From: JAEUIT01 sp034439815
Lineage (GTDB): Bacteria; Planctomycetota; Phycisphaerae; Phycisphaerales; SM1A02
NCBI GenBank assembly: GCA_034439815.1
Contig: JAWXBD010000224.1
Span: 1 to 15,038 of the forward strand
Direction of reading: 5' to 3'
DNA length: 15,038 bases
Shown here: positions 6,657 to 13,897 of the stretch, piece by piece
Layout: the number at the start of each line of letters is the position of its first letter
How positions within the stretch are numbered: position 1 is the first letter of the stretch
The notes under the pieces: generated by a model
Databases searched by the model: none
The model's input: only the letters and a program-made list of their open reading frames with translations
Told to the model about the DNA's origin: nothing
Translations under genes and position numbers: made by a program

Positions 6657-8447
6657 ATGATCCTGGCCCCGACTGCACGCGGATTTGCAAAGCGATGGAT
6701 CGGTCCGGACGCCGTCGGGGCCGGCTTGCTTGTCCATCGAGGGGCCACTCGATTGGTCGATCGATTGGTCGCTGCCCGGGGGATCGCCGCGGACGGCCGC
6801 GACCAGTTCCTCAATCCGAGCCTGACGGATCTGGAGCGGCCATGGGAACGGATCGAGTATGTCGCCGCAGCCGATGCGATTCTTGCCGCTGCAGCCGTGC
6901 GCCGCTCCATCGTGATCTACGGCGACTACGACGTCGACGGCATCACGTCGATGGCGATTCTCTGGCATGTGCTACGCGTGATTGCGCCTGAGGCGCCGCT
7001 CCGCACGTACGTCCCGCACCGCATGGCTGAGGGATACGGGCTCAATGGCGAGGCGATCGAGCTCTTCGCGCGCGAGGGCGTCACGCTGGTTATCACCGTG
7101 GATTGCGGCGTGACCGCGGTGGCCGAGGCGGAACGGGCGCGGGAACTCGGCGTCGAACTCATCATCACGGATCACCATCGCCCGCGCGAGGACGGCCGCC
7201 TGCCGGACGTGCCGAACATCGTGCATCCCTCGCTTCCCGGACGGGAGCATCGCTTTCCGGAGGTGTGCGGTGCGGTGGTGGCGTGGAAGCTCGCATGGGC
7301 GATCCTCGACCGGCACGCGGGCAGTCCCGAGAATCATCGGCTTCCCGCGGTGCTGCGGGACCTCTTGAGTTCACTTCTGCCGCTCGCGGCGATCGGCACC
7401 GTCGCTGACGTGATGCCGCTCATGGGAGAGAACCGGGCGATTGTGAGCCGCGGGCTGCGCGGCATCTCGAACACGGGCAACGAAGGACTGAATGCGCTGC
7501 TGACACTGGTTGATGTCGGCAAGCACATCGACAGCGAGACGATCGGCTTTCGGCTCGCACCGCGCCTCAACGCAGTCGGACGCCTCGGCAGTGCGGAAGC
7601 GGCTGTGCGCCTCCTCACGACCGCGACGGGTCGCGAGTGCCACGAGATCGTGCGCGAACTGGATCTGCTCAACGAGGAGCGACGGCGGACGGAGCGCGCA
7701 ATTTTTACTGAAGCGATGGCGATGGTGAAAGAGCGCGGCTTCGATGGCGATGATCATCGCGCAATCGTGCTTGCAAGTCCGAACTGGCACGCCGGTGTCG
7801 TCGGCATCGTGTGTTCCCGACTCGTCGATGTCTTCGCGCGGCCGACGATTCTGATGCAGCAGATGGATGGCATCTGCAAGGGATCAGGGCGCTCGATCCA
7901 TGGATTCTCGCTGATGGACGCGATCCAGGCATGCGGCGAACGGCCGCTGAAATCGGGCGGGCACGCGCACGCTGCCGGTCTGACGATCGCGAGCGATCGC
8001 TGCGAAGCGTTCACGCGCGCGTTCATCGACTACGCGACATCGAAGCTTGCTGTCGAAGATCTCGTTGCCGCTATCACGGTCGACGCCACCGCCGAGATCG
8101 GCGAGCTCGACCTGAAGAGCGTCATGGCGTGTGAAAGCCTCGCTCCGTTCGGTCGCGGCAATCCACGTCCCACCGTGCGGCTCGATGATGTCGTGATCAC
8201 GGCACCGCCGCGCCTGATGGGCAAGGACGGCCGGCATCTCATGATGCACCTCCGGCACGCGGATCACTCGCCGCCGGCCGGCGCGGGAGCGCAGACATTC
8301 ATCAAGGCCAAGTGGTGGAGCGGTCGCGATTACCTGCCCCGCCTGACGCCGGGGGTTCCGCTGGATGTCGTCGTCGAACCGAAGATCGATCGATATCTCG
8401 GCAACGAGTCGGTGGAAGTCGAGATACGGGACGCGCGGCTGCACTGA
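6657..8447 (+). CDS. recJ: Single-stranded-DNA-specific exonuclease RecJ
   Basis: RecJ degrades single-stranded DNA 5' to 3' in recombinational and mismatch repair. The 596-residue product has the full DHH phosphoesterase set. 'GDYDVDGITS' (about 89-98) is motif I, 'ITVDCG' (about 146-151) is motif II and 'TDHHRP' (about 171-176) is motif III. Further on, 'RLNAVGRLGSAEAAVRLL' is the characteristic mid-protein segment. The DHHA1 region follows with 'HAGVVGIVCSRLVDVFARP', 'GSGRSIHGFSL' and 'SGGHAHAAGL'. The length suits the family (560-600). The ATG at 6657 has no strong ribosome-binding site but gives the expected N-terminus ('KRWIGPDAVGAG', resembling the usual 'W' motif). recJ is divergent from adk and ends 12 bases from the convergent UAP-like gene. 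Confidence 0.95.
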   Translation: MILAPTARGFAKRWIGPDAVGAGLLVHRGATRLVDRLVAARGIAADGRDQFLNPSLTDLERPWERIEYVAAADAILAAAAVRRSIVIYGDYDVDGITSMAILWHVLRVIAPEAPLRTYVPHRMAEGYGLNGEAIELFAREGVTLVITVDCGVTAVAEAERARELGVELIITDHHRPREDGRLPDVPNIVHPSLPGREHRFPEVCGAVVAWKLAWAILDRHAGSPENHRLPAVLRDLLSSLLPLAAIGTVADVMPLMGENRAIVSRGLRGISNTGNEGLNALLTLVDVGKHIDSETIGFRLAPRLNAVGRLGSAEAAVRLLTTATGRECHEIVRELDLLNEERRRTERAIFTEAMAMVKERGFDGDDHRAIVLASPNWHAGVVGIVCSRLVDVFARPTILMQQMDGICKGSGRSIHGFSLMDAIQACGERPLKSGGHAHAAGLTIASDRCEAFTRAFIDYATSKLAVEDLVAAITVDATAEIGELDLKSVMACESLAPFGRGNPRPTVRLDDVVITAPPRLMGKDGRHLMMHLRHADHSPPAGAGAQTFIKAKWWSGRDYLPRLTPGVPLDVVVEPKIDRYLGNESVEVEIRDARLH

Positions 8448-8459
8448 GCCCGACGTGCT

Positions 8460-9950
8460 TCAGACCACGATTTCGGCCCCTGGGGCGATCTCGGTCGGAA
8501 CCTGACCGGCGGCGTGCGCCTTCTTGAGATCGATCACATCGAGCGCGGTGAGCGGGGAGATTTCGATGCGGGCATTGCATGCGCCGCCGTTTGTGCGCGG
8601 AACGCTGACACCGATCGACGCGAGCCACTGCGCGGCGCGCTCGCTTTGCAGTTGGTGACTCGATGCCGGCGAGTCGTCACCGGTGGCGTTCTTGATCGGC
8701 GCGAATTCCTCGACGCGGCTCGTTTCGACGACGAGCGAACTGCGGCACTCGGCGAGAGCATCAAAGATGAAAGCTTCGAACTTCACCGCGTTCGGCTGCT
8801 GCGGATCGGTCTTGGCACCGCTGTCGGGATCGATGCACGGCACCTTCTTGAAAGCGCGATGGAACGGCAGGCCGAATCGATGCGTGTCGGCCGTCAGGCG
8901 ATCGATGAACGCAACCGAAAGAATGTGAATCGCGATCGAACCGGCGATGTAACGGAGCTGGCCGTTGGCGTCCTTCGCCTGGGCGATTTCAGCCGGCAGA
9001 TCGGAGTACTCGAGCACGCGCGTGCGCGCACCGGAGGGACGACGCTCGCGGCAGAAGACGCCGACCTTCTCGTCGGGGCTGCGCTTCGGAACCATCTTGC
9101 TCGACATTTCGCCCGACGAGCCTGGATCGGCTGCGTGCAGGCCGAGGAACAACGGATCGATCACCTGCACCAGCGGGTTGTCCACCTGGAAGTACGAAAG
9201 CTGTGTGATACCGCGCGCGAGCATGTCTTCGACCGCGCCGCTGGACTTCAGCGCCCGCAGCGCCCCGCCGTGTCCATCGGGATTGACCGCGACGAGATCG
9301 CGCTCTTCGAGCAAGAGCTTCCCGTCGTTCGTCAGGGAAGGAAGCGTGCCCTGTGGAAAGAGAAAGACGTCGCGCTCCTCAAGTCCAAACCAGTTGTTGT
9401 CGCGAAAAAACGCACGAGTGTCCGCGTCGTTCAACGGACTCGTCATCACGTACCACGGAATCGTGACGCCGTACTTGCGGCTCGCGGCGAGGATCTGTTC
9501 GGCGAACACGCGGAAGAGCGGCTTCCCCGTAACGACCGTCGCCGGATAGGTTCCCTTGGGACCCCGCCAGCCAAGCCGCGTCCCCTGGCCACCCGCGACA
9601 ACGAACGCCGCGACCTTGGTCGCGCGGATGAGATCGTCGCCGATCGCGCGATATCGGGCGCCGTCGGCACGATTGAGCGGCACATACGGCACCGGCGCGA
9701 TCGCAGCGAGGTCGATCGGCGACTCCTTCGCGGACAGCTCGCCGTGCATGCGCGCGAGTTCGGTCAGCTCGATGCCGTCGAGCTGGTCGAGAAACCGTGC
9801 TTGCTGCTCGGGAAGCAGTTCTTCATAGAAGCGGAACACGTGGCCTTGGCCAGCGCTCTCGAAACGGCTGCGGAGTTCAGCGGCACGATTGGCGAAGTCA
9901 GCGGAGTGGAGCACGTGGCGGAGGTCGTAACAAAAGAGGACTGGAAGCAA
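8460..9950 (-). CDS. UAP1/UDPGP-type nucleotidyltransferase (probable UDP-N-acetylhexosamine pyrophosphorylase)
   Basis: The 496-residue product belongs to the eukaryotic-type UDPGP family rather than the bacterial GlmU family. It shows the nucleotide-binding 'VVAGGQGTRLGWRGPKGTYP' (about 117-136), 'MTSPLN' and 'FPQGTLPSL'. It also shows 'NPDGHGGALRAL' (uridine-binding loop), 'YFQVDNPLV', 'SSKMVPKRSPDEKVGVF', 'VLEYSDLP' and 'FEAFIFDAL'. The C-terminal part contains 'VEEFAPIKNATGDDSP', typical of UAP1. It probably makes UDP-GlcNAc or UDP-GalNAc from UTP and sugar-1-phosphate for envelope glycans; UDP-glucose is less likely. The start is uncertain: the longest frame begins with TTG at 9950, a GTG lies at 9914, and neither has a clear ribosome-binding site. 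A 10-bp palindrome CGAACGTTCG (9954-9963) lies just upstream. It is 53 bases downstream of phoU and may be cotranscribed with it. Confidence 0.88.
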   Translation of the reverse strand: MLPVLFCYDLRHVLHSADFANRAAELRSRFESAGQGHVFRFYEELLPEQQARFLDQLDGIELTELARMHGELSAKESPIDLAAIAPVPYVPLNRADGARYRAIGDDLIRATKVAAFVVAGGQGTRLGWRGPKGTYPATVVTGKPLFRVFAEQILAASRKYGVTIPWYVMTSPLNDADTRAFFRDNNWFGLEERDVFLFPQGTLPSLTNDGKLLLEERDLVAVNPDGHGGALRALKSSGAVEDMLARGITQLSYFQVDNPLVQVIDPLFLGLHAADPGSSGEMSSKMVPKRSPDEKVGVFCRERRPSGARTRVLEYSDLPAEIAQAKDANGQLRYIAGSIAIHILSVAFIDRLTADTHRFGLPFHRAFKKVPCIDPDSGAKTDPQQPNAVKFEAFIFDALAECRSSLVVETSRVEEFAPIKNATGDDSPASSHQLQSERAAQWLASIGVSVPRTNGGACNARIEISPLTALDVIDLKKAHAAGQVPTEIAPGAEIVV

Positions 9951-10003
9951 ACCCGAACGTTCGTGTGATCGACATCGCGGATGACCCTGACGCGGAATGC
10001 CGT

Positions 10004-10684
10004 TTACGCGTCGGGGGAAATCGGCTCGGACCAGCCCTCCGGCCGGTGCCTGACGATGCGGCCACTTTCAAGGTAGATCACCTGCTCGCACATGTTCGTG
10101 CAGTGATCGGCAATGCGCTCGAGGGACTTCGTGACGGCGAGCAGTCGGAACGCGAACGTTGACGAGAATGCGCCGCTCGCGATCTTCGCTTGCGCGTCTA
10201 GCACGATCTTCTCTTTGAAGTCGGCAACGGTGTCGTCGAAAAGCAGGACCTGCTGCGCGGTGGACGCGTTGTTCTTCGCGAGCGCCCGCACGGAATCACG
10301 CAGCATGCCGAGCACGCTGTTCGCCATCACGCGAAACGTCTTCGGAATTGTTTCCGTAGATCGCCCCTCGCGGAGGACTACCTCGGCGATGGCAACGGCG
10401 CAGTCGGCGATCCGCTCGAGTTCGTTGTTCACCTTCACGATCGTCAGAACGGAACGAATGTCGTACGGATCCTTCGGCCCCAGCGCGAGCAGGGGGATCG
10501 AGGCGCGTTCGATCTCGACATCCACGCGGTCGATCTCGTCGTCGCGCGCGGCGATCGTCGCCGCTTTGTCGCCGTCGAAATCGAAATAGCACTCGACGGA
10601 TTCCAGCGTGAGCTGATAGACCCGATCGCCCTGGGAGACGATGGAGGCGCGGAGCTCAGCTAGCTTCTCGTGGAAAGTGCTCAA
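10004..10684 (-). CDS. phoU: PhoU-type phosphate signalling regulator
   Basis: PhoU relays phosphate status from the Pst transporter to the PhoR/PhoB kinase system and restrains phosphate uptake. The 226-residue product has two PhoU helical repeats, each with its metal-binding E/D-x3-D signature. These are 'NNELERIADCAVAIAE' (about 85-100) and 'KSLERIADHCTNMCEQVIYL' (about 187-206), and the length is normal for the family (215-240). The N-terminus 'MSTFHEKLAELRASIVSQGD' matches the usual first helix, which supports the TTG start at 10684. Neither pst genes nor phoR/phoB are in the window. The UAP-like gene follows on the same strand, an unusual partner. The heptamer repeat lies directly upstream. 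Confidence 0.9.
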   Translation of the reverse strand: MSTFHEKLAELRASIVSQGDRVYQLTLESVECYFDFDGDKAATIAARDDEIDRVDVEIERASIPLLALGPKDPYDIRSVLTIVKVNNELERIADCAVAIAEVVLREGRSTETIPKTFRVMANSVLGMLRDSVRALAKNNASTAQQVLLFDDTVADFKEKIVLDAQAKIASGAFSSTFAFRLLAVTKSLERIADHCTNMCEQVIYLESGRIVRHRPEGWSEPISPDA

Positions 10685-10723
10685 TGGAATCGGTACCGCA
10701 GATCGACGCGAAAATGGTTCCCG

Positions 10724-10751
10724 AGTGTACCGGAAGGGGGGAAGGGGCCAA
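10724..10751 (-). promoter_or_regulatory. Candidate phoU promoter
   Basis: On the - strand TTGGCC (10746-10751) and TACACT (10724-10729) are separated by 16 bases, each matching the sigma70 consensus at four of six positions, about 40 bases before the TTG start. The -35 end touches the edge of the heptamer repeat element. No Pho-box-like direct repeats were recognised. Confidence 0.3.
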
Positions 10752-10857
10752 GGGAAAGTCAGAAGTATGAAGGCAGAAGGATGAAGGGTGACCGATCAGC
10801 CTCCGCTTTCTGCCTTCTTCCTTCATACTTCATACTTCACACTTCATACTTTCCCCA
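10751..10857. repeat. Palindromic heptamer repeat element, copy 2
   Basis: The left arm (10751-10788) contains GTATGAAGGCAGAAGGATGAAGG in two runs: GTATGAAGGCAGAAGG and ATGAAGG. The core is CCGATCAGCCTCCG (10792-10805). The right arm (10805-10856) has CTTTCTGCCTTCTTCC followed by four heptamers TTCATAC, TTCATAC, TTCACAC, TTCATAC (10822-10849), ending in TTTCCCC. The arms are inverted relative to each other and share the core and arm sequence with 2924-2992. The element fills most of the 179-bp gap between phoU and pdxJ. Confidence 0.85.
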
Positions 10858-10863
10858 CTCCCA

Positions 10864-11670
10864 ATGCCCTCCCTCCCCAACACGAGCGATCACGTCGCGC
10901 CGGTCCGAAGCCCGGCCATTGAGCTGGGTGTCAACATTGACCATGTCGCCACCGTTCGGCAGGCGCGACGGACCTATGAGCCCGATCCCGTGTGGGCCGC
11001 CGTCGAGGCGCACTTCGGCGGTGCCGATGGCATCACCGTGCATCTGCGCGAGGATCGCCGGCACATCCAGGACGAGGATGTCAGGCGGCTGCGCGACTCG
11101 GTACAGATCAAACTCAATCTTGAGATGGCGGCAACAACTGAGATGGTGGAGTTCGCGCGGCGCGTGCGTCCGGAACTCGCCATGCTCGTTCCCGAGGGGC
11201 GGCGCGAGGTGACGACGGAAGGCGGTCTCGATGTTGTCGGCGGCGGAGCACAGCTGCGGGACTTCGTGCAGCGGCTCAACGACGGCGGCATCATCGTCAG
11301 CGTCTTCATTGATGCTGAAGAGCGGCAGATCGAGGCGGCGAAGTCGATCGGGGCCGCAGTGTGCGAGATTCACACCGGGCCGTACGCGCACGCAATGTAT
11401 GCACGCCGCGACGCCGACCATGCCCAAGCCGAGCTGGCGAAGATTGCTGCGGCTGGCCGGCTCGTTCGTGAGCGCGGGATGCGCTTCAACGCCGGCCATG
11501 CGCTGAACTATGTCAACGTCGGGCCGATCGCCGCGCTTCCGGGCGTGCGCGAGCTGCATATCGGCCATGCAATCGTCTCGCGGGCGATCTTCGTCGGGAT
11601 GCGGAGCGCGGTGCGCGAAATGAAGCAGCTGATGCGGGAGGCGGCGCGAGCTGGTTACAGCGCTCCGTAG
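10864..11670 (+). CDS. pdxJ: Pyridoxine 5'-phosphate synthase PdxJ
   Basis: PdxJ closes the pyridine ring of vitamin B6, joining 1-deoxyxylulose 5-phosphate and 3-amino-2-oxopropyl phosphate. The 268-residue TIM-barrel protein shows the family motifs in order: 'LGVNIDHVATVRQARRTYEP' (about 20-39), 'DGITVHLREDRRHIQDEDV' and 'LNLEMAATTEM'. These are followed by 'AMLVPEGRREVTTEGGLDV', 'CEIHTGPYA', 'NAGHALNYVN' and 'ELHIGHAIVSRAIFVGM'. Catalytic His, Glu and phosphate-binding Gly residues are present. An 18-residue leader precedes the conserved start of the barrel. The ATG at 10864 is the only reasonable start, but the preceding bases are pyrimidine-rich and hold no Shine-Dalgarno sequence. The right arm of the repeat ends eight bases before the ATG. 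PdxJ is shorter (about 240) in most bacteria. Confidence 0.94.
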   Translation: MPSLPNTSDHVAPVRSPAIELGVNIDHVATVRQARRTYEPDPVWAAVEAHFGGADGITVHLREDRRHIQDEDVRRLRDSVQIKLNLEMAATTEMVEFARRVRPELAMLVPEGRREVTTEGGLDVVGGGAQLRDFVQRLNDGGIIVSVFIDAEERQIEAAKSIGAAVCEIHTGPYAHAMYARRDADHAQAELAKIAAAGRLVRERGMRFNAGHALNYVNVGPIAALPGVRELHIGHAIVSRAIFVGMRSAVREMKQLMREAARAGYSAP

Positions 11671-11770
11671 CGGCGTCCTGGTGCAGACTCGCTCCTTTTC
11701 CGCGGGGGCGGCCGAGTGAATCGTCCGCTGCCCAAATGACTTTCGTCACGGACTGATAGGGGCTTTGCTC

Positions 11771-11800
11771 TTCAACGAACCCCTGACTAGCCATTACACT
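11771..11800 (+). promoter_or_regulatory. Candidate dapA promoter
   Basis: TTCAAC (11771-11776) and TACACT (11795-11800) are separated by 18 bases, 48 bases before the dapA ATG. The -10 matches the consensus at four of six positions and the -35 at three. The 178-bp gap after pdxJ holds no gene, and I found no convincing riboswitch structure in it. Confidence 0.27.
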
Positions 11801-11848
11801 TTGGAGAGTCGCGTGTCGTCCGCGCGCTGGCTTCCGATCGAGGTTTGC

Positions 11849-12766
11849 ATGTCCAAGCAGCTTGCGTTTCGCGGTGCATACACCGCCATCGTCACTCCGT
11901 TCTCGCCCGACGCATCAACCGTGGATCTGTCGCGGCTGGCCGAGCACGTCCGCTTTCAGGCGCTCGGCAAAGTGACGGGCGTCGTCGCGTGCGGTACCAC
12001 AGGCGAGAGTCCGACGCTGAGCGAGGAGGAACAGCAGGCGGTCATCACGAAGACGCTCGAGGTGGGGCGTCCGCATGGTCTGCAGATCATCGCGGGCACC
12101 GGTTCCAACTGCACTGCGCATGCGATCGAGATGCACCTCTTCGCGCACAGCATTGGCGTCGATGCGTCGCTGCAGGTCAGCCCCTATTACAACAAGCCGT
12201 CGCAGGAAGGGCTGTATCGGCACTTCATGAGCGTGGCCGACTCGTGTGATCTGCCGATCATGCTGTACAACATTCCGGGCCGCTGCGGTGTCGCGATTCT
12301 CCCGGAGACGGTGGAGCGTCTCGCACGTCATCCGAACATTCAGGCGATCAAGGAAGCGACCGGCTCGATGGATTCGGCGAGCGAGATTGCGCAACGCTGT
12401 GACATCATCCTCTTGTCGGGCGATGACTCGTTGACGCTTCCGTTTGCGGCGTGCGGCAGCCGAGGCGTTGTGAGCGTCGTCAGCAATATCGTGCCGTCCA
12501 CCGTCCAGCATCTCTGCGAAGCGTTCATGACGGACCGGTTTGTCGAAGCGAAGCGCCTGCATGCGGAACTGTTCCGGTTGTGCCGCGGTCTGCTGACGCT
12601 CGACACGAATCCCGTTCCGCTCAAGACCGCCATGCGGATCCTTGGTCGAGACACCGGATCGCTGCGGCTGCCCATGACCGCTCCTTCAAAGGAAGTGACG
12701 GCGAAGATCAGCGCGCTGCTGGCTGAATTCGGACTCATGCGGCTGGAAGCAGCGACCACTGCGTGA
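11849..12766 (+). CDS. dapA: 4-hydroxy-tetrahydrodipicolinate synthase DapA
   Basis: DapA condenses pyruvate with aspartate semialdehyde, the first committed step to diaminopimelate and lysine. The 305-residue TIM-barrel product has 'ACGTTGESPTLSEEE' (Thr pair at about 50-51), 'SPYYNKPSQEGLYRHF', 'LYNIPGRCG' (Tyr140, Arg145) and 'IQAIKEATGSMD', with the Schiff-base Lys at about 168. These match the catalytic Thr/Tyr/Arg/Lys of the E. coli enzyme, separating it from looser N-acetylneuraminate lyase relatives. The ATG at 11849 follows GAGG by five bases and gives the standard N-terminus ('FRGAYTAIVTPF'). The frame extends upstream to 11765 but without a ribosome-binding site. The stop overlaps the GTG of the Nudix gene by four bases. 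Confidence 0.95.
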   Translation: MSKQLAFRGAYTAIVTPFSPDASTVDLSRLAEHVRFQALGKVTGVVACGTTGESPTLSEEEQQAVITKTLEVGRPHGLQIIAGTGSNCTAHAIEMHLFAHSIGVDASLQVSPYYNKPSQEGLYRHFMSVADSCDLPIMLYNIPGRCGVAILPETVERLARHPNIQAIKEATGSMDSASEIAQRCDIILLSGDDSLTLPFAACGSRGVVSVVSNIVPSTVQHLCEAFMTDRFVEAKRLHAELFRLCRGLLTLDTNPVPLKTAMRILGRDTGSLRLPMTAPSKEVTAKISALLAEFGLMRLEAATTA

Positions 12767-13305
12767 GCACTTCACTCCCCGTTTCTGATCCGCACGATGT
12801 GATCCACCTGCCTTATCGCATTGCGGTGCTGTGCTATCTCTACAACGAGCGTGGCGAACTGCTTCTGCTGCATCGGAAGAAGGAGCCGAACACGCATATG
12901 TATTCGCCGATCGGCGGCAAACTGGAAGCGCAGCTCGGGGAGAGTCCGCATGCATGTGCGCTGCGCGAGATCGCTGAAGAGGCGGAACTGGAACTCGCCG
13001 CTGACGAGATCCGCCTGTGCGGCGTGGTCAGCGAGAAGGCGTATGAGGGACGTCATCACTGGATGATCTTTCTGTATGAGGTCACACGTCCGATCCGTGC
13101 GCACGAGATTCCACGGCGTGAATTCGAGGAAGGCAAGCTCGAGTGGCACGCGGTCGATCTCGTCATGAAGCTGCCCATTCCGCAGACGGATCGCGATGTA
13201 ATGTGGCCGAACATCTGCAAGCACCGTGGTGGATTCTTCATGGTGCACATCGATTGCAGCGACGATGCCATGCGATGGACGCTCGATGAAAGCTGGCCCC
13301 GATGA
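12763..13305 (+). CDS. Nudix hydrolase, substrate unknown
   Basis: Nudix enzymes hydrolyse nucleoside diphosphates linked to another moiety, often as housecleaning. The 180-residue product carries a Nudix box at about residues 46-71, 'GGKLEAQLGES...LREIAEEAEL'. The metal-binding REIAEE core is intact. The box has two extra residues before the first Glu (GGKLEAQLGE rather than GGKxExGE), and the final Gly is replaced by Glu (EEAEL instead of EEAGL). The C-terminal 60 residues (about 120-180) have no recognised domain. The start is the GTG at 12763, which overlaps the dapA stop as GTGA, so translational coupling is likely. Its own stop overlaps the next gene as ATGA. Whether it serves the lysine pathway is unknown. 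Confidence 0.85.
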   Translation: MSTSLPVSDPHDVIHLPYRIAVLCYLYNERGELLLLHRKKEPNTHMYSPIGGKLEAQLGESPHACALREIAEEAELELAADEIRLCGVVSEKAYEGRHHWMIFLYEVTRPIRAHEIPRREFEEGKLEWHAVDLVMKLPIPQTDRDVMWPNICKHRGGFFMVHIDCSDDAMRWTLDESWPR

Positions 13306-13778
13306 AAGTTCAGGTCGCCCGCGTTGAAGACCGCCCGTTCGTCACCGAGGTAGTGATTCGGGAATTCGGCGCGACGCGTATTTCATCGCGTGGTGTGATC
13401 TTCGATGTGCTGACCCTTCCGACGCTCATTGCATCGGTTGAGGACGAGCGGCTGGGCCTCGCGATCTATCGCTTTGAAAGGTTCGAGTGCGAACTCGTGG
13501 TGCTCGTCGCGATTGATGAGGGGCGCGGCGTCGGTTCAATGCTCATCGATCACGTGCGGGAACGGGCGTCGGAACGTGGGTGCGAGCGGCTTTTTCTAAC
13601 CACCAGCAATGACAACACGGACGCGCTGCGCTTCTATCAGCGGCGCGGATTTCGTCTCTGCCGGCTGTATCCCGGTTCGCTTGAAAACGCCCGGAGTCAG
13701 ATCCCGACGATGCCTGAGATCGGTCATCACAGCATTCCGATCCGGGATGACCTCGAGCTGGAGATCAGGCTGGTGTAG
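13302..13778 (+). CDS. GNAT family N-acetyltransferase
   Basis: The 158-residue product is a single GNAT domain, which moves an acetyl group from acetyl-CoA to an amine on a small molecule or protein. The acetyl-CoA loop is seen as 'DEGRGVGSMLIDHVRERA' (about 68-85; R-G-V-G-S variant of Q/R-x2-G-x-G/A). It is followed by 'LFLTTSNDNTDALRFYQRRGF' in two parts: 'LFLTTSNDNTDA' and 'LRFYQRRGFRL', the conserved Asn and Tyr near the C-terminus of the fold. The substrate is not predictable. It starts four bases inside the Nudix gene (ATGA), making a dapA-Nudix-GNAT operon. The convergent DUF3052-like gene ends 119 bases away. No terminator hairpin with a T-run was found in that gap. Confidence 0.88.
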   Translation: MKVQVARVEDRPFVTEVVIREFGATRISSRGVIFDVLTLPTLIASVEDERLGLAIYRFERFECELVVLVAIDEGRGVGSMLIDHVRERASERGCERLFLTTSNDNTDALRFYQRRGFRLCRLYPGSLENARSQIPTMPEIGHHSIPIRDDLELEIRLV

Positions 13779-13897
13779 CGGGCCGCAGCGACAGTCTGCC
13801 GGACGAGTCATCCGCAGATTCCGCCGACTTTCAGATGGATTGCGCACAGCAGCCCCCCATCGCCGAGAAGACACGCGTCGCGAAAACATGACCGGCG

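Noticed and set aside
5929..6660. + strand open frame opposite adk
   Set aside because: Antisense to a gene with a perfect P-loop and other adenylate kinase motifs; no domain of its own.
8514..9968. Long + strand open frame (484 codons) opposite the UAP-like gene
   Set aside because: The - strand carries the complete UDPGP motif set; the + frame is Arg/Glu-rich antisense sequence with no recognisable domain, common in GC-rich DNA.
11758..11784. AGGGG...CCCCT inverted repeat upstream of dapA as a possible lysine riboswitch or attenuator
   Set aside because: Five-base stem with a 17-base loop and no conserved riboswitch features.
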